64,000 bases of DNA, taken from positions 558,001 through 622,000 of the forward strand of contig NZ_VSKL01000001.1 in the NCBI RefSeq assembly GCF_008086165.1, given 5' to 3'. Positions 36,055 through 45,722 of this stretch are shown here, piece by piece; positions within the stretch are counted from its first letter, which is position 1, and each line of letters begins with the position of its first letter. The position numbers and the translations under genes were made by a program. The notes beneath the pieces are model-generated. The model was not told where the DNA came from, made no database searches, and saw nothing but the letters and a program-made list of their open reading frames with translations. Origin of the DNA: Algorimicrobium algoritergicola. Its GTDB lineage: Bacteria > Bacteroidota > Bacteroidia > Flavobacteriales > Flavobacteriaceae.

Positions 36055-37749
36055 CTACTGATTATTAAAAATTTGTTGTAATATTTTTCTAGTTATTAAA
36101 TAGGTTGGTTTTACACCTGATGTTCCTAATCCGCCTGATGCTAAAGTTCCGCCTGTTTCTAATGGATTATCACTAGCATAATAGGCGTAACGTACTTTAA
36201 CGTCTGGATTAATCGTTTTTCTTACTTTGGAAGCCGATTGAATTGCCTTTTGATAATGAGCACCTTCCATTTCCAAACCAATAACATGCCACGTGGAATT
36301 ATAGAAAAACCTCAAAATATCTTTATTTTGTAATGATGTTCCTAAAACCGTTATCATAGAACCTTCAAAAACAGCCAAACCATGACCATCTAAATCTGCC
36401 TTTGATAATTCATTTACAAACGGATAATTATCAGCTGTACCTTCAAAAATATGTGCAGAAGGTATCATAATATCGCCTTTTCCACCTTCCAAAATACCTG
36501 CTTTACCCATTATTGAAACGGATGCCACATTTAAATGAATACTTTCATTATCAATCTGAGCCGGTTTTAACAACTCATCAATGGTTTCATAGGCTTGCTC
36601 TCCGAAAGCATAATCCATAACAAATATAATAGGTTTTTCGGATTTCTTATCGGTTTTAGCTATTTCTAAATCAGTTTTCGATAAATCTAACTTTTCCGTA
36701 TCAAAAATCTGCACATCTATGTTGGTTCCAGAAGCGTCTGGTATATAAATCATGCCATTTTCTAAAGCTTGCTTCGTTACCTTGTCTCGTAAGGATTCGT
36801 TTTCTTTTTTACTTATTTCTTCGTAAACCTGAAAAATGGTTTTTTTATTTAGCAAACTTTTTAATGCTGTAGGGGCATAAAGCGTATTCATAACACTATG
36901 CATATTGGCACTAATTATATGAATTGGTCTTTCTAAAAGATTATTTTTATGTAAAATATTTTTAATATTATCTGCCCATATTTCACCATGAATATGATGA
37001 CCTAAACGCTCTCTTAAAACAGGACTAAACGTAATGGTACGCTTATTATTATTTATAACTTCCTCAATGGCAAGCTTTCCTAACCAATAAACAATATGCA
37101 ATAAACGTTCTGGTTGTTCTGGCGTTTGAAATTGTTCGTAAACAAAACGCAACTCATCAAATGTTCTTCCTAAAATATTTGCCGTATGTGTTATGGCAAT
37201 TTCGCGCTCGTTTTGCGTTAGTTTCTTTTTAGCTAAAACAGCTTTTTCTAACTTAATCCAGTCGCGCGTGGTACCACCAGATTCATCAATTAAAACGCGT
37301 TTGCTTATTTTATGAGACTCTACAAACAAAAAGGTCAAGTGGGTTAGAATATCATAAATTTCTGAACGACCTCTTGTAATTTCAATATTCATTTGTTCAT
37401 CGTCAATGCGATAACAATTTCTGCGCCTTTTTGGAGGAATAATAGCTTTAAAATGGGAATTACCATAACCTTCATCACTAGTCAGGTTAATAAACATACA
37501 CTCTTCAATGCCTTGAGGTAATCTATCAATAACATATAAAAGACCTTCTAATTCTGCTTTTTCATCACCAATAGATCCATAAATTTCAGGGCGCAAAAGT
37601 AATAAAGCCTCACGAAGCGTTTCACCCGAAACACCCATAGGCTTATAAAAACCACGATTAAATAAATGTCTCATGGTAATGTACATTCTTTCTATTGCAT
37701 TTGAGCTTTCTTGAGCTCTCGTTCTAGCATGATGCTTTTTCTTGTTCAT
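36055..37749 (-). CDS. DUF6909 family protein
   Basis: The 564-aa soluble protein begins with a basic stretch (MNKKKHHARTRAQESSNAIE) and contains no membrane segment. I recognise the DUF6909 family of Bacteroidota; its function is unknown. A conserved-looking C-terminal half has IPSAHIFEGTADNYP, GHGLAVFEGSMITVLGTS, and VIGLEMEGAHYQKA. That last segment resembles the GLEMEGA motif of nucleoside phosphorylases, so a nucleosidase/phosphorylase-like fold is conceivable. It lies between the GH3 gene (28-nt gap) and the Wzz-like gene (6-nt gap). Confidence 0.75.
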   Translation of the reverse strand: MNKKKHHARTRAQESSNAIERMYITMRHLFNRGFYKPMGVSGETLREALLLLRPEIYGSIGDEKAELEGLLYVIDRLPQGIEECMFINLTSDEGYGNSHFKAIIPPKRRRNCYRIDDEQMNIEITRGRSEIYDILTHLTFLFVESHKISKRVLIDESGGTTRDWIKLEKAVLAKKKLTQNEREIAITHTANILGRTFDELRFVYEQFQTPEQPERLLHIVYWLGKLAIEEVINNNKRTITFSPVLRERLGHHIHGEIWADNIKNILHKNNLLERPIHIISANMHSVMNTLYAPTALKSLLNKKTIFQVYEEISKKENESLRDKVTKQALENGMIYIPDASGTNIDVQIFDTEKLDLSKTDLEIAKTDKKSEKPIIFVMDYAFGEQAYETIDELLKPAQIDNESIHLNVASVSIMGKAGILEGGKGDIMIPSAHIFEGTADNYPFVNELSKADLDGHGLAVFEGSMITVLGTSLQNKDILRFFYNSTWHVIGLEMEGAHYQKAIQSASKVRKTINPDVKVRYAYYASDNPLETGGTLASGGLGTSGVKPTYLITRKILQQIFNNQ

Positions 37750-37777
37750 AAAAATTGTTTAATTATCAAATATACTA

Positions 37778-39280
37778 TTATTTAATCAAATTCAAATCGT
37801 AGATTTTATCCGCAATTTCCCTATCGTTTGATAAGCGTGGTAATTTATTCTGACCGCCTAATTTCCCTATGGATTTCATATAATCTTGAAAACCATTTTT
37901 GGTAATCATTGTTATTTTTAACGGCTGTAAAACACCACCTTTTATTAAATCGAAATAATAACTATTTTGATTCTGTAAAGCCGCATCAATTTTAGTAGCC
38001 AATTGAGAAACGTCTGCCACGTCATTTTCAAACTCTATAAACCACTCATGAAATGGTAATCCCGATTCTGGCGTAATTTGAGGTGCAACCGTAAATTCGG
38101 AAATTTGAAAATTTGTTCCTTCAATGGCTTCTTTTAAAGCTTGTTCCACTTCCTTCCCTATAACATGTTCTCCAAAAGCAGAAATAAAATGCTTTATTCT
38201 ACCAGAAACAATTACGCGAAAAGGTTTTATTGATGTAAACATAATTGTATCGCCAACATTGTATGCCCAAAGTCCTGCATTTGTTGAAATAATCATCACA
38301 TAATTAACACCAATTTTCACATCTTTAAGGGTTAATCTGGTTGGATTCGCGTCAAAAAATGTATCAGCTGAAATAAATTCATAAAAGATGCCAGCATTTA
38401 AAAGCAATAACATGCCTTTTTCATCTTGCTTATCTTGATAGGCGAAAAACCCTTCGCTTGCTGGATATAATTCAATGCTATCAACTTTTCGGCCAATTAA
38501 GTTTTCAAATTTAGCACGATAGGGTTCATAATTTACACCTCCAAAAATAAAAAGGTTGAAGTTTCTAAAAACATCACCCACTTTCTGACCTGTTTTTTCT
38601 TGAATTTTCTCAAAATACATTTGAACCCAAGACGGAATTCCAGAAATAACGGTCATATTTTCTGGAAGCGTTTCTTTAACAATGGCTTCCACCTTGGTTT
38701 CCCAATCTTCAATACAATTGGTTTCCCATGAAGGCATGCGATTTTTCTGAAGATATTCCGGTACAAAATGTGCTACAATTCCTGATAGTCGACCTAATTG
38801 AACACCGTTCTGCTCATGTAAAACAGGACTTCCTTGTAGAAATATCATTTTTCCAGATACGAATTGTGAATTTCCCGTTTCATGAATGTAGGATAAAATA
38901 GCATTTCGAGCAGCCGTAACGTGGGTTGGCATACTTTCTTTGGTTAATGGAATATATTTAGCACCCGATGTGGTTCCAGATGTTTTGGCAAAATACAAGG
39001 GTTTTCCTATCCATAATACATTTGATTCTCCTGCAACAACACGTTCTACGTAAGGTTTTAAGTCTTCATAATCGCGAATAGGTACACGTTTTATAAAATC
39101 GGTATGATTGTTAATGCTTATAAAATCATGATCAGCTCCAAAGGCTGTGGAAGTCGCTTGACTTATGAGTTCCTGAAACACCTGTTCTTGGGTTTCAATA
39201 GGATTATCAATCCACTTTTTCTCTTTTCTAATAATATAACTTGCGAATGGCTTCGCCAATAAAGCTTTTAGTGAAAACAT
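37778..39280 (-). CDS. GH3 auxin-responsive promoter family protein (acyl-adenylating enzyme)
   Basis: This 500-aa protein of the GH3 branch of acyl-acid-amido synthetases shows the ATP loop AKTSGTTSGAKYIPLT near 108-123, YPASEGFFAYQD near 271, and FISAFGEHVIGKEVEQAL near 361. Plant members join amino acids to acidic hormones; the bacterial role is unknown. It overlaps the M23 peptidase gene by one base, so the two are coupled. Length is slightly shorter than plant GH3 proteins of about 600 aa, as usual for bacteria. Confidence 0.85.
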   Translation of the reverse strand: MFSLKALLAKPFASYIIRKEKKWIDNPIETQEQVFQELISQATSTAFGADHDFISINNHTDFIKRVPIRDYEDLKPYVERVVAGESNVLWIGKPLYFAKTSGTTSGAKYIPLTKESMPTHVTAARNAILSYIHETGNSQFVSGKMIFLQGSPVLHEQNGVQLGRLSGIVAHFVPEYLQKNRMPSWETNCIEDWETKVEAIVKETLPENMTVISGIPSWVQMYFEKIQEKTGQKVGDVFRNFNLFIFGGVNYEPYRAKFENLIGRKVDSIELYPASEGFFAYQDKQDEKGMLLLLNAGIFYEFISADTFFDANPTRLTLKDVKIGVNYVMIISTNAGLWAYNVGDTIMFTSIKPFRVIVSGRIKHFISAFGEHVIGKEVEQALKEAIEGTNFQISEFTVAPQITPESGLPFHEWFIEFENDVADVSQLATKIDAALQNQNSYYFDLIKGGVLQPLKITMITKNGFQDYMKSIGKLGGQNKLPRLSNDREIADKIYDLNLIK

Positions 39281-40149
39281 TATTTGAAATCTATAAAATT
39301 AGTCGGATTAATAGGGTATCCATCACTCCATAATTCAAAATGCAAATGTGGCCCAGTAGTAATTGAACCTGTATTGCCAGTTGTGGCTATCACTTCGCCT
39401 GCCGTTACAACATCACCTTGTACTTTAGTAAGCATGGTATTATGTTTATAAACCGAAATTAAACTTTGGCTATGTTCTAAAATAATAACGTAACCAGCTT
39501 CGGTTGTCCAATCGGCAAAAATTACCGTTCCATCAGCAGTTGCTTTAACTGGTGTACCTTTTTCAGCTACAATATCCACAGCAAAATGTTTTTCTTCCAC
39601 ATTGTATTCTTGAGAAATAGTTCCAGAAACAGGTGGAAATAGTATAAAGCTGGAATTGAGTTTTGCCGATTCAAATAAATTGTATTTATCTTCTTTTTTT
39701 ACTTTTTCTCGTAAAATAGAATCCTCTTTCGTTGGCGATAAATCTATAGTTTTAGCCTCTTGTCTTGTAGCTTCAATAATAGAATCTTTGTTAAAATCTA
39801 CTTTATCAACTTCACCATACAACACCTTTTTTATAGATGAAAAATACTGCTCATTTATTGCAATAACTTGTTGTAGCGAATCGGTTTTATAATTTAACTC
39901 TGTTGCACGTTTTTTAAGTGCCACAGATGAGTAACCAGGAATATATTCTCGAAGTGGTGTAAAAGCAATTAAGATGGTCGTGGCAACAATTAAAAAAATG
40001 GCCGATAATGATAATAGAACAAACACATTCAGTCGTGTTAATTTTAAGGAAATACGCTCTTCAAAAGTGTCCTCGTTTAAAATAACCAAACGATACTTAT
40101 TAAGTAGTTTCTTGGTAAACTTTCTGGATTTCTTCTTTTTATTAGCCAT
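39280..40149 (-). CDS. M23 family metallopeptidase (peptidoglycan endopeptidase)
   Basis: The 289-aa protein has a basic N-terminus, one membrane anchor at about 33-55, a coiled-coil-like linker, and a C-terminal LytM/M23 domain with the zinc ligands in KHFAVD (H, D) and PHLHFE (HxH). It should cut or regulate peptidoglycan cross-bridges in the periplasm. The open frame runs on to a GTG at 40158, but that GTG abuts a TAnnTTTG promoter element, so the ATG at 40149 is chosen. It heads a run of minus-strand genes down to rfbD. Confidence 0.88.
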   Translation of the reverse strand: MANKKKKSRKFTKKLLNKYRLVILNEDTFEERISLKLTRLNVFVLLSLSAIFLIVATTILIAFTPLREYIPGYSSVALKKRATELNYKTDSLQQVIAINEQYFSSIKKVLYGEVDKVDFNKDSIIEATRQEAKTIDLSPTKEDSILREKVKKEDKYNLFESAKLNSSFILFPPVSGTISQEYNVEEKHFAVDIVAEKGTPVKATADGTVIFADWTTEAGYVIILEHSQSLISVYKHNTMLTKVQGDVVTAGEVIATTGNTGSITTGPHLHFELWSDGYPINPTNFIDFK

Positions 40150-40157
40150 AGGTTCCA

Positions 40158-40165
40158 CAAAATTA
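40158..40165 (-). promoter_or_regulatory. -7 promoter element of the M23 peptidase operon
   Basis: TAATTTTG on the minus strand matches TAnnTTTG and ends 8 nt before the ATG at 40149, giving a leader of only a few nucleotides. Confidence 0.55.
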
Positions 40166-40240
40166 CTTAAAAATATGGCACTATCGTATTTAGTTCATGC
40201 TAAAGTTGGTGTTAAAACGTTTATATTAAACTTTAATTAT

Positions 40241-40248
40241 TAACTTTG
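40241..40248 (+). promoter_or_regulatory. -7 promoter element of tatA
   Basis: TAACTTTG matches TAnnTTTG and lies 19 nt upstream of the tatA ATG. Confidence 0.55.
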
Positions 40249-40267
40249 TACTTTAAAATAACATACG

Positions 40268-40444
40268 ATGATTTCATTAAGTATATTTTTAGCCCCAGGA
40301 CCATGGCAAATAGTTTTAATTGTCGTGATTGTTTTACTACTTTTTGGTGGTAAAAAAATCCCTGAATTAATGCGTGGTCTAGGTAGCGGAATTAAAGAAT
40401 TTAAGGACGCAAGCAAAGAAGAAGAAACTGATAAAAAAGAGTAA
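40268..40444 (+). CDS. tatA: Sec-independent protein translocase protein TatA/E
   Basis: This is a 58-aa protein. It has a short periplasmic N-terminus ([14 protein letters not shown]), one transmembrane helix (about 14-26), the FGG-K-K-I-P-E-L hinge (FGGKKIPEL at 26-34), an amphipathic helix ([14 protein letters not shown]), and a charged tail of E and K. This is the TatA pattern, including the Phe-Gly hinge. It would form the pore-like part of the twin-arginine export system. It is divergent from the M23 gene and closed by a strong terminator; no tatB or tatC is nearby. Confidence 0.92.
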   Translation: MISLSIFLAPGPWQIVLIVVIVLLLFGGKKIPELMRGLGSGIKEFKDASKEEETDKKE

Positions 40445-40462
40445 TCTTTTTTAGTACATACG

Positions 40463-40497
40463 AAAAAACCCAACCTGTTATCAAGTTGGGTTTTTTT
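40463..40497. terminator. Bidirectional terminator after tatA
   Basis: AAAAAACCCAAC (40463-40474) pairs perfectly with GTTGGGTTTTTT (40485-40496) around a 10-nt loop, with A and T tracts on both sides. It lies between the convergent tatA and DUF4837 genes and can serve both. Confidence 0.85.
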
Positions 40498-40518
40498 GTA
40501 TCTTATTGTGATTGTATT

Positions 40519-41496
40519 TTAATTAAATTTTATAGATTTAATTATAGCTTCCAACTCAAACATATAATCCCGTTTACTAACCGATGGTGCAAAAGCAAAA
40601 CCTTCAACCACTAGAAGTCGGTTGTTAGCTTTATCATCAATTATATAGTTAACAAATGGTCCAGACATAAAGGCATTTTTAACATCCCAAATACCTCTGG
40701 TTTCATAAGCAAATTTATCATTAATGGTGGTTTTAGCTAAAAAAGGTGTGTAGGCATCTTCAGTTATCATAAACGAGCCGTCTAAAGGTCCTGGAATATG
40801 CTTTTTCCCAATAGAATCTCGAATTTTTATTATTTGACCAACAACGCTGTCATTGTCTTTAATACTTCCATAAGGAAGCTCATACAATAAAACATTGGTG
40901 GTTCCTGTGGTAATATCTTTACGAATCCAGTAGAATTTCCCCTCCTCCGTTGCAATTCTGTAGGCAGATGGGAAGTTTATAGATATGCCTAAATTTTCTT
41001 TAATGGTATTGTTTTTATGAAGCGATAATTTAATGCGTCGTTGCTGCTCTTTTATTTCTTCATTTTTTAAAGCCATCACAATTTGGCCCGCATTATCTCT
41101 TAATTGTTGCGAAATTTCTTCATCTGTTTTACCTGTTACAACCACCACGCGTTGTGGTCTAGCAAACAAATCTTTTGCGATTTTCACTTTTGCAGAATCA
41201 CTTTTTTCAATTTTTAAAACAATCCGACTTTGTCGTGCAAAACCCGTAAAAACAACTGGTGGTAATTGACTTAAAATAAAAAGCGGTTCGTCTTGTGGTA
41301 AGCCGTGAACTGGAGCAGCCAAAATATTCCGAAGTGTCTCTCCTACTTGACCTTCCCATAATTCATTATCTACAACAACCGACAGATTATTGATTTTTCC
41401 CGAAGATTGGGATAAAAGACGTTTATTTGAAGATTTGCTGTCGTTACAGGACGTCATTACAATTAATGACATGAAAATAAGTAATATTTTTTGCAT
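40519..41496 (-). CDS. DUF4837 family lipoprotein
   Basis: The 325-aa protein has a lipoprotein signal peptide (MQKILLIFMSLIVMTSC, lipid cysteine at 17) followed by a serine/asparagine-rich linker. I recognise it as DUF4837, a Bacteroidota lipoprotein of unknown function. Two related halves may be present: one around PLFILSQLPPVVF and one around FYWIRKDITTGTTNVLLYELP. It lies 22 nt behind the lytic transglycosylase gene, suggesting a link to the cell envelope. Confidence 0.82.
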   Translation of the reverse strand: MQKILLIFMSLIVMTSCNDSKSSNKRLLSQSSGKINNLSVVVDNELWEGQVGETLRNILAAPVHGLPQDEPLFILSQLPPVVFTGFARQSRIVLKIEKSDSAKVKIAKDLFARPQRVVVVTGKTDEEISQQLRDNAGQIVMALKNEEIKEQQRRIKLSLHKNNTIKENLGISINFPSAYRIATEEGKFYWIRKDITTGTTNVLLYELPYGSIKDNDSVVGQIIKIRDSIGKKHIPGPLDGSFMITEDAYTPFLAKTTINDKFAYETRGIWDVKNAFMSGPFVNYIIDDKANNRLLVVEGFAFAPSVSKRDYMFELEAIIKSIKFN

Positions 41497-41518
41497 GATG
41501 GTACCTAGTTTATACTGA

Positions 41519-43114
41519 TTAGCCTTTGGAAAGTTTTAATGACATTCCTGGTTTTAAATTGTTACCACTAATATCGTTCCAATCTCGAATATTTTGAACA
41601 GAAACGCCTGGAAATTTTTGTGAAATACTCCAAAGCGAATCACCACTCTTAACAATATATGTGTTTGGTGTTGATTTTGAAGCACTTGAATTATTTGAAC
41701 TGCTAGCCTGCGTAGCAGGATTTCTTGGATAAATAGTTAAACGTTGTCCAATACGTAAATTATTACTCCGTAAACCATTCCATTGTTTTATTTGACTTAC
41801 GCGAACACCATATTTTCTCGCTATTAAGCCCAAATAATCTCCGGATTTTACGCGATATCGTTCCTTACTTTGACTATCAAAAAATTGTGGTAATGGTTTT
41901 TCCCGTTCATCCAATTCAGCTTTTGCAGACGTATAGATAGTATCCTCATTGGTTACAAATGTTCCAACAGCTGTTAGTGGTAGTCGTAATGAATAGTTTT
42001 CCTCTGCAATAAATGGAATGATATCTAATTTATAAGACGGGTTTAAAAACTGTAACTCTTCTATATTAACACCTGTAGCCTCTGAAACTTGATCTAAAGT
42101 AATCATTTGCTTTACATGAATTGTATCGGTTTCAAAATGATGAAATGCTGGTTTTTCAGCAACTAAACCGTGTTCTTCAGCATATTCAATAATATACATG
42201 GTAGCCAAAAATGCGGGAAGATATCCTGCTGTTTCACGTGGTAAATTATGACGAATATTCCAGTAATTTTCATAACCACCTGATCGCCTAATAGCTTTTA
42301 ATACATTTCCTGGTCCCGAATTATAGGCTGCTAATGCTAAATCCCAATCGCCAAACATAGAATATAAAGCCGACAAATATTTAGCTGCTGCTTTGGTGGA
42401 TTTTATGGGATCGCTACGTTCATCTACATAACTACTCACATTTAAACCATATTCTTTTCCCGTAGCAAACATAAATTGCCATAAACCCGTTGCACCAACA
42501 CGCGATCTTGCTCGTGGTTTTAAAGCGGATTCTACAATGGCTAAATACTTAACTTCTAAAGGCACATCTTGCGCATCTAGTTCTTGTTCAAACATGGGGA
42601 AATAGAAATGACTCAAACCCATTAATCTCTCAAAATGAACACGTCTGTTTTTTAAAAACGATTTAATAACACTTTCTAAAGATGGATTGTACGCAATATT
42701 AAATGGCGTTCTGGCATTCAATCGTTCTAAACGGGCTTTTAATGTATCAGTCGGTAAATCTGGATAATAAACTTCCTTGTAATCTAATTTGGAAATAGCT
42801 GTGTAAAGTGTATCATACAAAGTGTTACTATATAATTCTTCCCGCCATTTTTCATCTAATTCTGCAGCAAATTTTAAATCTTTAAGCGATTTAATATCAA
42901 CAGAGTCTGTTTCTATTTCAATCTGCTTTTTATAAAATTGTTGACCATCAATAATAGTATCAACTTCGTAAGACTCGCCAGCAATTAATTGCTCTTCAGG
43001 AATATGCGTTTTTATAATTTTCTTGGGAATAGAATCTTGTGCGTAGGTTATTCCCACAGCAAAAAACACTGCAGAAAGACTTAAACGTATGTTATTTTTA
43101 GTAAAACAATTCAC
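41519..43114 (-). CDS. MltD-like lytic transglycosylase with LysM domains
   Basis: The 531-aa protein begins with a signal peptide ending near AVGITYA-Q (residue 25). The SLT domain spans about 180-320, with catalytic-type E195 in AIVESALKP, then ATGLWQFM, and AYNSGPGNV. Two C-terminal LysM domains follow, about 416-460 (YRVKSGDYLGLIARKYGV) and 486-530 (YIVKSGDSLWSISQKFPG). It would cleave glycan strands of peptidoglycan in the periplasm. The start codon is GTG at 43114; no ATG fits. It lies 38 nt behind pgk. Confidence 0.93.
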   Translation of the reverse strand: MNCFTKNNIRLSLSAVFFAVGITYAQDSIPKKIIKTHIPEEQLIAGESYEVDTIIDGQQFYKKQIEIETDSVDIKSLKDLKFAAELDEKWREELYSNTLYDTLYTAISKLDYKEVYYPDLPTDTLKARLERLNARTPFNIAYNPSLESVIKSFLKNRRVHFERLMGLSHFYFPMFEQELDAQDVPLEVKYLAIVESALKPRARSRVGATGLWQFMFATGKEYGLNVSSYVDERSDPIKSTKAAAKYLSALYSMFGDWDLALAAYNSGPGNVLKAIRRSGGYENYWNIRHNLPRETAGYLPAFLATMYIIEYAEEHGLVAEKPAFHHFETDTIHVKQMITLDQVSEATGVNIEELQFLNPSYKLDIIPFIAEENYSLRLPLTAVGTFVTNEDTIYTSAKAELDEREKPLPQFFDSQSKERYRVKSGDYLGLIARKYGVRVSQIKQWNGLRSNNLRIGQRLTIYPRNPATQASSSNNSSASKSTPNTYIVKSGDSLWSISQKFPGVSVQNIRDWNDISGNNLKPGMSLKLSKG

Positions 43115-43152
43115 GTATTTAGGTTTTAAAATTTGGGGTGATATTATTTATA

Positions 43153-44340
43153 TTAATCTAAAATGGCAGCAATTCCGGGAAGGGTTTTACCTTCAAGACT
43201 CTCTAACATAGCGCCTCCTCCAGTGCTCACGTAACTAACTTGATCCTCAAATCCAAACTGCTTAACAGCAGCAACCGAATCGCCTCCACCTACTAACGAG
43301 AAAGCACCTTCTTTTGTTGCCTCTGCAATGGCATAGCCTAAAGCTATAGTCCCTTTTGCAAAGTTTGGCATTTCAAAAACACCAAGTGGACCATTCCACA
43401 AAATAGTTTTAGAATTTTTAACCACAGTGGCAAAAATTTCTTCGGTTACTGGGCCTATATCTAATCCCATCCAACCATCAGGAATTTCATTGACTGCACA
43501 TGTGTTAGTATGTGCATTATTATCAAAAGCATCAGCAATGATGGCGTCAACTGGTAAATGAACTTCTACATTTTTACGTTTAGCTTTTTCTAAAATGGTA
43601 TTAGCGAACTCCAATTTATCATCTTCGACTAGCGAATTTCCTATCTTACCGCCTTGTGCTTTAATAAAGGTAAAGGTCATACCACCTCCAATAATTAGAT
43701 GATCAATCTTATCTAAAATATTATCAATAATGGTAATTTTACTCGACACTTTGGCGCCTCCTAAAATAGCACAAACAGGCTTTTCACCAGTATTCATCAC
43801 TTTATCAATACTTTTTATTTCTTGGGCTAATAAATAACCAAAACACTTGTTGTCTGGGAAAAATTTAGCCACAATAGTTGTTGATGCATGTGCTCTATGA
43901 GCGGTTCCAAACGCATCATTTACATAAATATCGCCTAATTTAGACAATTGTTCTGCAAATTCCTCATTACCAGCAGTTTCTTCTTCATGAAAACGTAAAT
44001 TTTCTAAAAGAATAATTTGTCCTGGTTTTAAATTATTTACAGCATTTTCAGCTTCTTCACCAACGCAATTAGGAACAAAAAGAACTTCAACACCTAAAAT
44101 ATCTTCAACTTTATCCACAATATGCTTTAATGAAAATTTATCCTCAACACCTTTTGGCCTTCCCAAATGCGACATTAAAATACAACTTCCGCCGTCTTCC
44201 AAAATCTTAATAATGGTAGGTTTAGCCGCAAGAATTCGGGTGGTATCACCAACATGAAGATTGTCATCTAAAGGCACATTAAAATCTACACGAATTAAGG
44301 CCTTTTTGTTTTCAAAATTAAAATCGTCCAATGTTCTCAT
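43153..44340 (-). CDS. pgk: Phosphoglycerate kinase
   Basis: This glycolytic enzyme makes ATP from 1,3-bisphosphoglycerate. The 395-aa protein has RVDFNVPL at 17-24, SHLGRPKG near 59, GGAKVSSKI near 195, and the C-terminal nucleotide site [13 protein letters not shown] and STGGGAMLE near 348-378. Length is typical. It has a TAnnTTTG element 57 nt upstream and probably carries the transglycosylase and DUF4837 genes in the same transcript. Confidence 0.97.
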   Translation of the reverse strand: MRTLDDFNFENKKALIRVDFNVPLDDNLHVGDTTRILAAKPTIIKILEDGGSCILMSHLGRPKGVEDKFSLKHIVDKVEDILGVEVLFVPNCVGEEAENAVNNLKPGQIILLENLRFHEEETAGNEEFAEQLSKLGDIYVNDAFGTAHRAHASTTIVAKFFPDNKCFGYLLAQEIKSIDKVMNTGEKPVCAILGGAKVSSKITIIDNILDKIDHLIIGGGMTFTFIKAQGGKIGNSLVEDDKLEFANTILEKAKRKNVEVHLPVDAIIADAFDNNAHTNTCAVNEIPDGWMGLDIGPVTEEIFATVVKNSKTILWNGPLGVFEMPNFAKGTIALGYAIAEATKEGAFSLVGGGDSVAAVKQFGFEDQVSYVSTGGGAMLESLEGKTLPGIAAILD

Positions 44341-44397
44341 AATGCAATTGTGGTATAAATTATTCCTGTTAAAATATGATTTAATATCATGGATTCA

Positions 44398-44405
44398 CAA
44401 ATATA
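44398..44405 (-). promoter_or_regulatory. -7 promoter element of pgk
   Basis: TATATTTG on the minus strand matches TAnnTTTG; leader of about 55 nt to the pgk ATG. Confidence 0.5.
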
Positions 44406-44516
44406 TATTTTTCAGCCAATAATGACTTAACTTTTAGACTTACTTTAATAGTATTCTATATAATTAAAAGCGGTTTTCTTTTAAAGTATGCTTCACAAAA
44501 AATGAAAAAAAATATG

Positions 44517-44524
44517 TAGGTTTG
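44517..44524 (+). promoter_or_regulatory. -7 promoter element directly before holB
   Basis: TAGGTTTG matches TAnnTTTG and is separated from the ATG by only 4 nt (CCGT). The transcript would begin at or next to the start codon. Confidence 0.55.
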
Positions 44525-44528
44525 CCGT

Positions 44529-45683
44529 ATGCTATTTAGTGATATTCTAGGTCAGGAACATATAAAAAATCATTTAACACAAAGTGCTGATAACGGCCGA
44601 ATTCCGCATGCGCAATTGTTTGTAGGGCCCGAAGGTTCAGGTACTTTACCAATGGCTATTGCCTATGCGCAATATATACTTTGTAGTAATATACAAGGTG
44701 AAAATACCACGGGAAATGAATCTTGTAATATAAAGTTTAAGAATTTTGGACATCCAGATTTACATTTTGCCTTTCCTGTAGCAGCGAATCAAAAAATTAA
44801 AAAACATCCTGTTTCTAGTCATTTTTTGGAAGAATGGCGCGAACTATTAAACCAACAACCGTATGGCAATCTATTTGATTGGTATAAAAAATTAGGCGTT
44901 GAAAACAAACAAGGACGAATAGGTGTTGATGAAGCACAAGAAATTGTAAAAGACTTAACCTTAAAGTCTTATGAAGGTGGTTATAAAATAACCATTATTT
45001 GGATGGCTGAAAAAATGAACACCGAAGCGGCCAATAAATTGCTGAAATTAATTGAAGAACCACCAAATAAAACCATTTTCATTTTAATTGCTGAAGATGA
45101 AGAGCAACTTATCAGCACTATTAAATCGCGTTGTCAAGTATTACATTTCCCACCATTACCGGAAGATGTTATTACCGAAGGTTTAATAAATAGCTATCAA
45201 ATTGAAGCATCTATTGCTGCAAAAATAGCACATCAAGCACACGGAAATTACAATAAAGCCTGTGATTTAGTATATCATGACAGCGAAGATACCCAATTTG
45301 AAACTTGGTTTATTTTCTGGATCCGAAGTGCATTTAAAGCAAAAGGAAACAAAGCTGCTATTCACGATTTAATTTCGTGGAGCGAAGATATTGCCAAAAC
45401 AGGTCGTGAAACACAAAAGCAATTTTTGCAATTTTGTTTGAATTTTTTCCGTCAAGCCATGCTACTAAATTATGGCGCGGAAGACTTGGTTTATTTAGAG
45501 CCCAAAACAGATGGTTTTAAATTGGAAAATTTTGCCCCTTTTGTTCATGGAAATAATATTCTAGATATTTCAAATGAAATTCAAGATGCTATTTATCATA
45601 TTGAACGTAATGGAAATGCTAAAATTATTCTAACGGATTTATCTATAAAACTAACCCGTTTATTGCATAAAAAAGCCAGCTAA
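44529..45683 (+). CDS. holB: DNA polymerase III subunit delta'
   Basis: This clamp-loader ATPase-like subunit of 384 aa shows the AAA+ N-terminus LGQEHIKNHL, a degenerate P-loop GPEGSGTLPMA near 34-44, MNTEAANKLLKLIEEPP near 163, and the sensor-like STIKSRCQVLHFPPL near 196. The P-loop lacks the usual GKT lysine, as expected for a delta' subunit that does not hydrolyse ATP. The gene is monocistronic, with a promoter 4 nt upstream and a terminator after it. Confidence 0.9.
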   Translation: MLFSDILGQEHIKNHLTQSADNGRIPHAQLFVGPEGSGTLPMAIAYAQYILCSNIQGENTTGNESCNIKFKNFGHPDLHFAFPVAANQKIKKHPVSSHFLEEWRELLNQQPYGNLFDWYKKLGVENKQGRIGVDEAQEIVKDLTLKSYEGGYKITIIWMAEKMNTEAANKLLKLIEEPPNKTIFILIAEDEEQLISTIKSRCQVLHFPPLPEDVITEGLINSYQIEASIAAKIAHQAHGNYNKACDLVYHDSEDTQFETWFIFWIRSAFKAKGNKAAIHDLISWSEDIAKTGRETQKQFLQFCLNFFRQAMLLNYGAEDLVYLEPKTDGFKLENFAPFVHGNNILDISNEIQDAIYHIERNGNAKIILTDLSIKLTRLLHKKAS

Positions 45684-45699
45684 ATTAATAGCTGGCTTT
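45672..45699. terminator. Terminator after holB
   Basis: AAAGCCAGCT (45672-45681) and AGCTGGCTTT (45690-45699) form a perfect 10-bp stem with an 8-nt loop between holB and the convergent OmpH gene. Confidence 0.75.
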
Positions 45700-45722
45700 A
45701 TAATATTGTCAGTTTTTAAACC

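Noticed and set aside
36286-36300. GCCACGTGGAA-type sequence resembling parS
   Set aside because: Only half of the site matches and it is inside the DUF6909 gene.
40240-40473. Minus-strand frame of 77 aa over tatA
   Set aside because: The plus strand encodes a textbook TatA here with promoter and terminator; the minus frame runs into the terminator stem.
42228-42243. TGTTTCACGTGG-type sequence resembling parS
   Set aside because: It is inside the transglycosylase coding region and the right half does not match (TAAA instead of AACA), so it is not palindromic.
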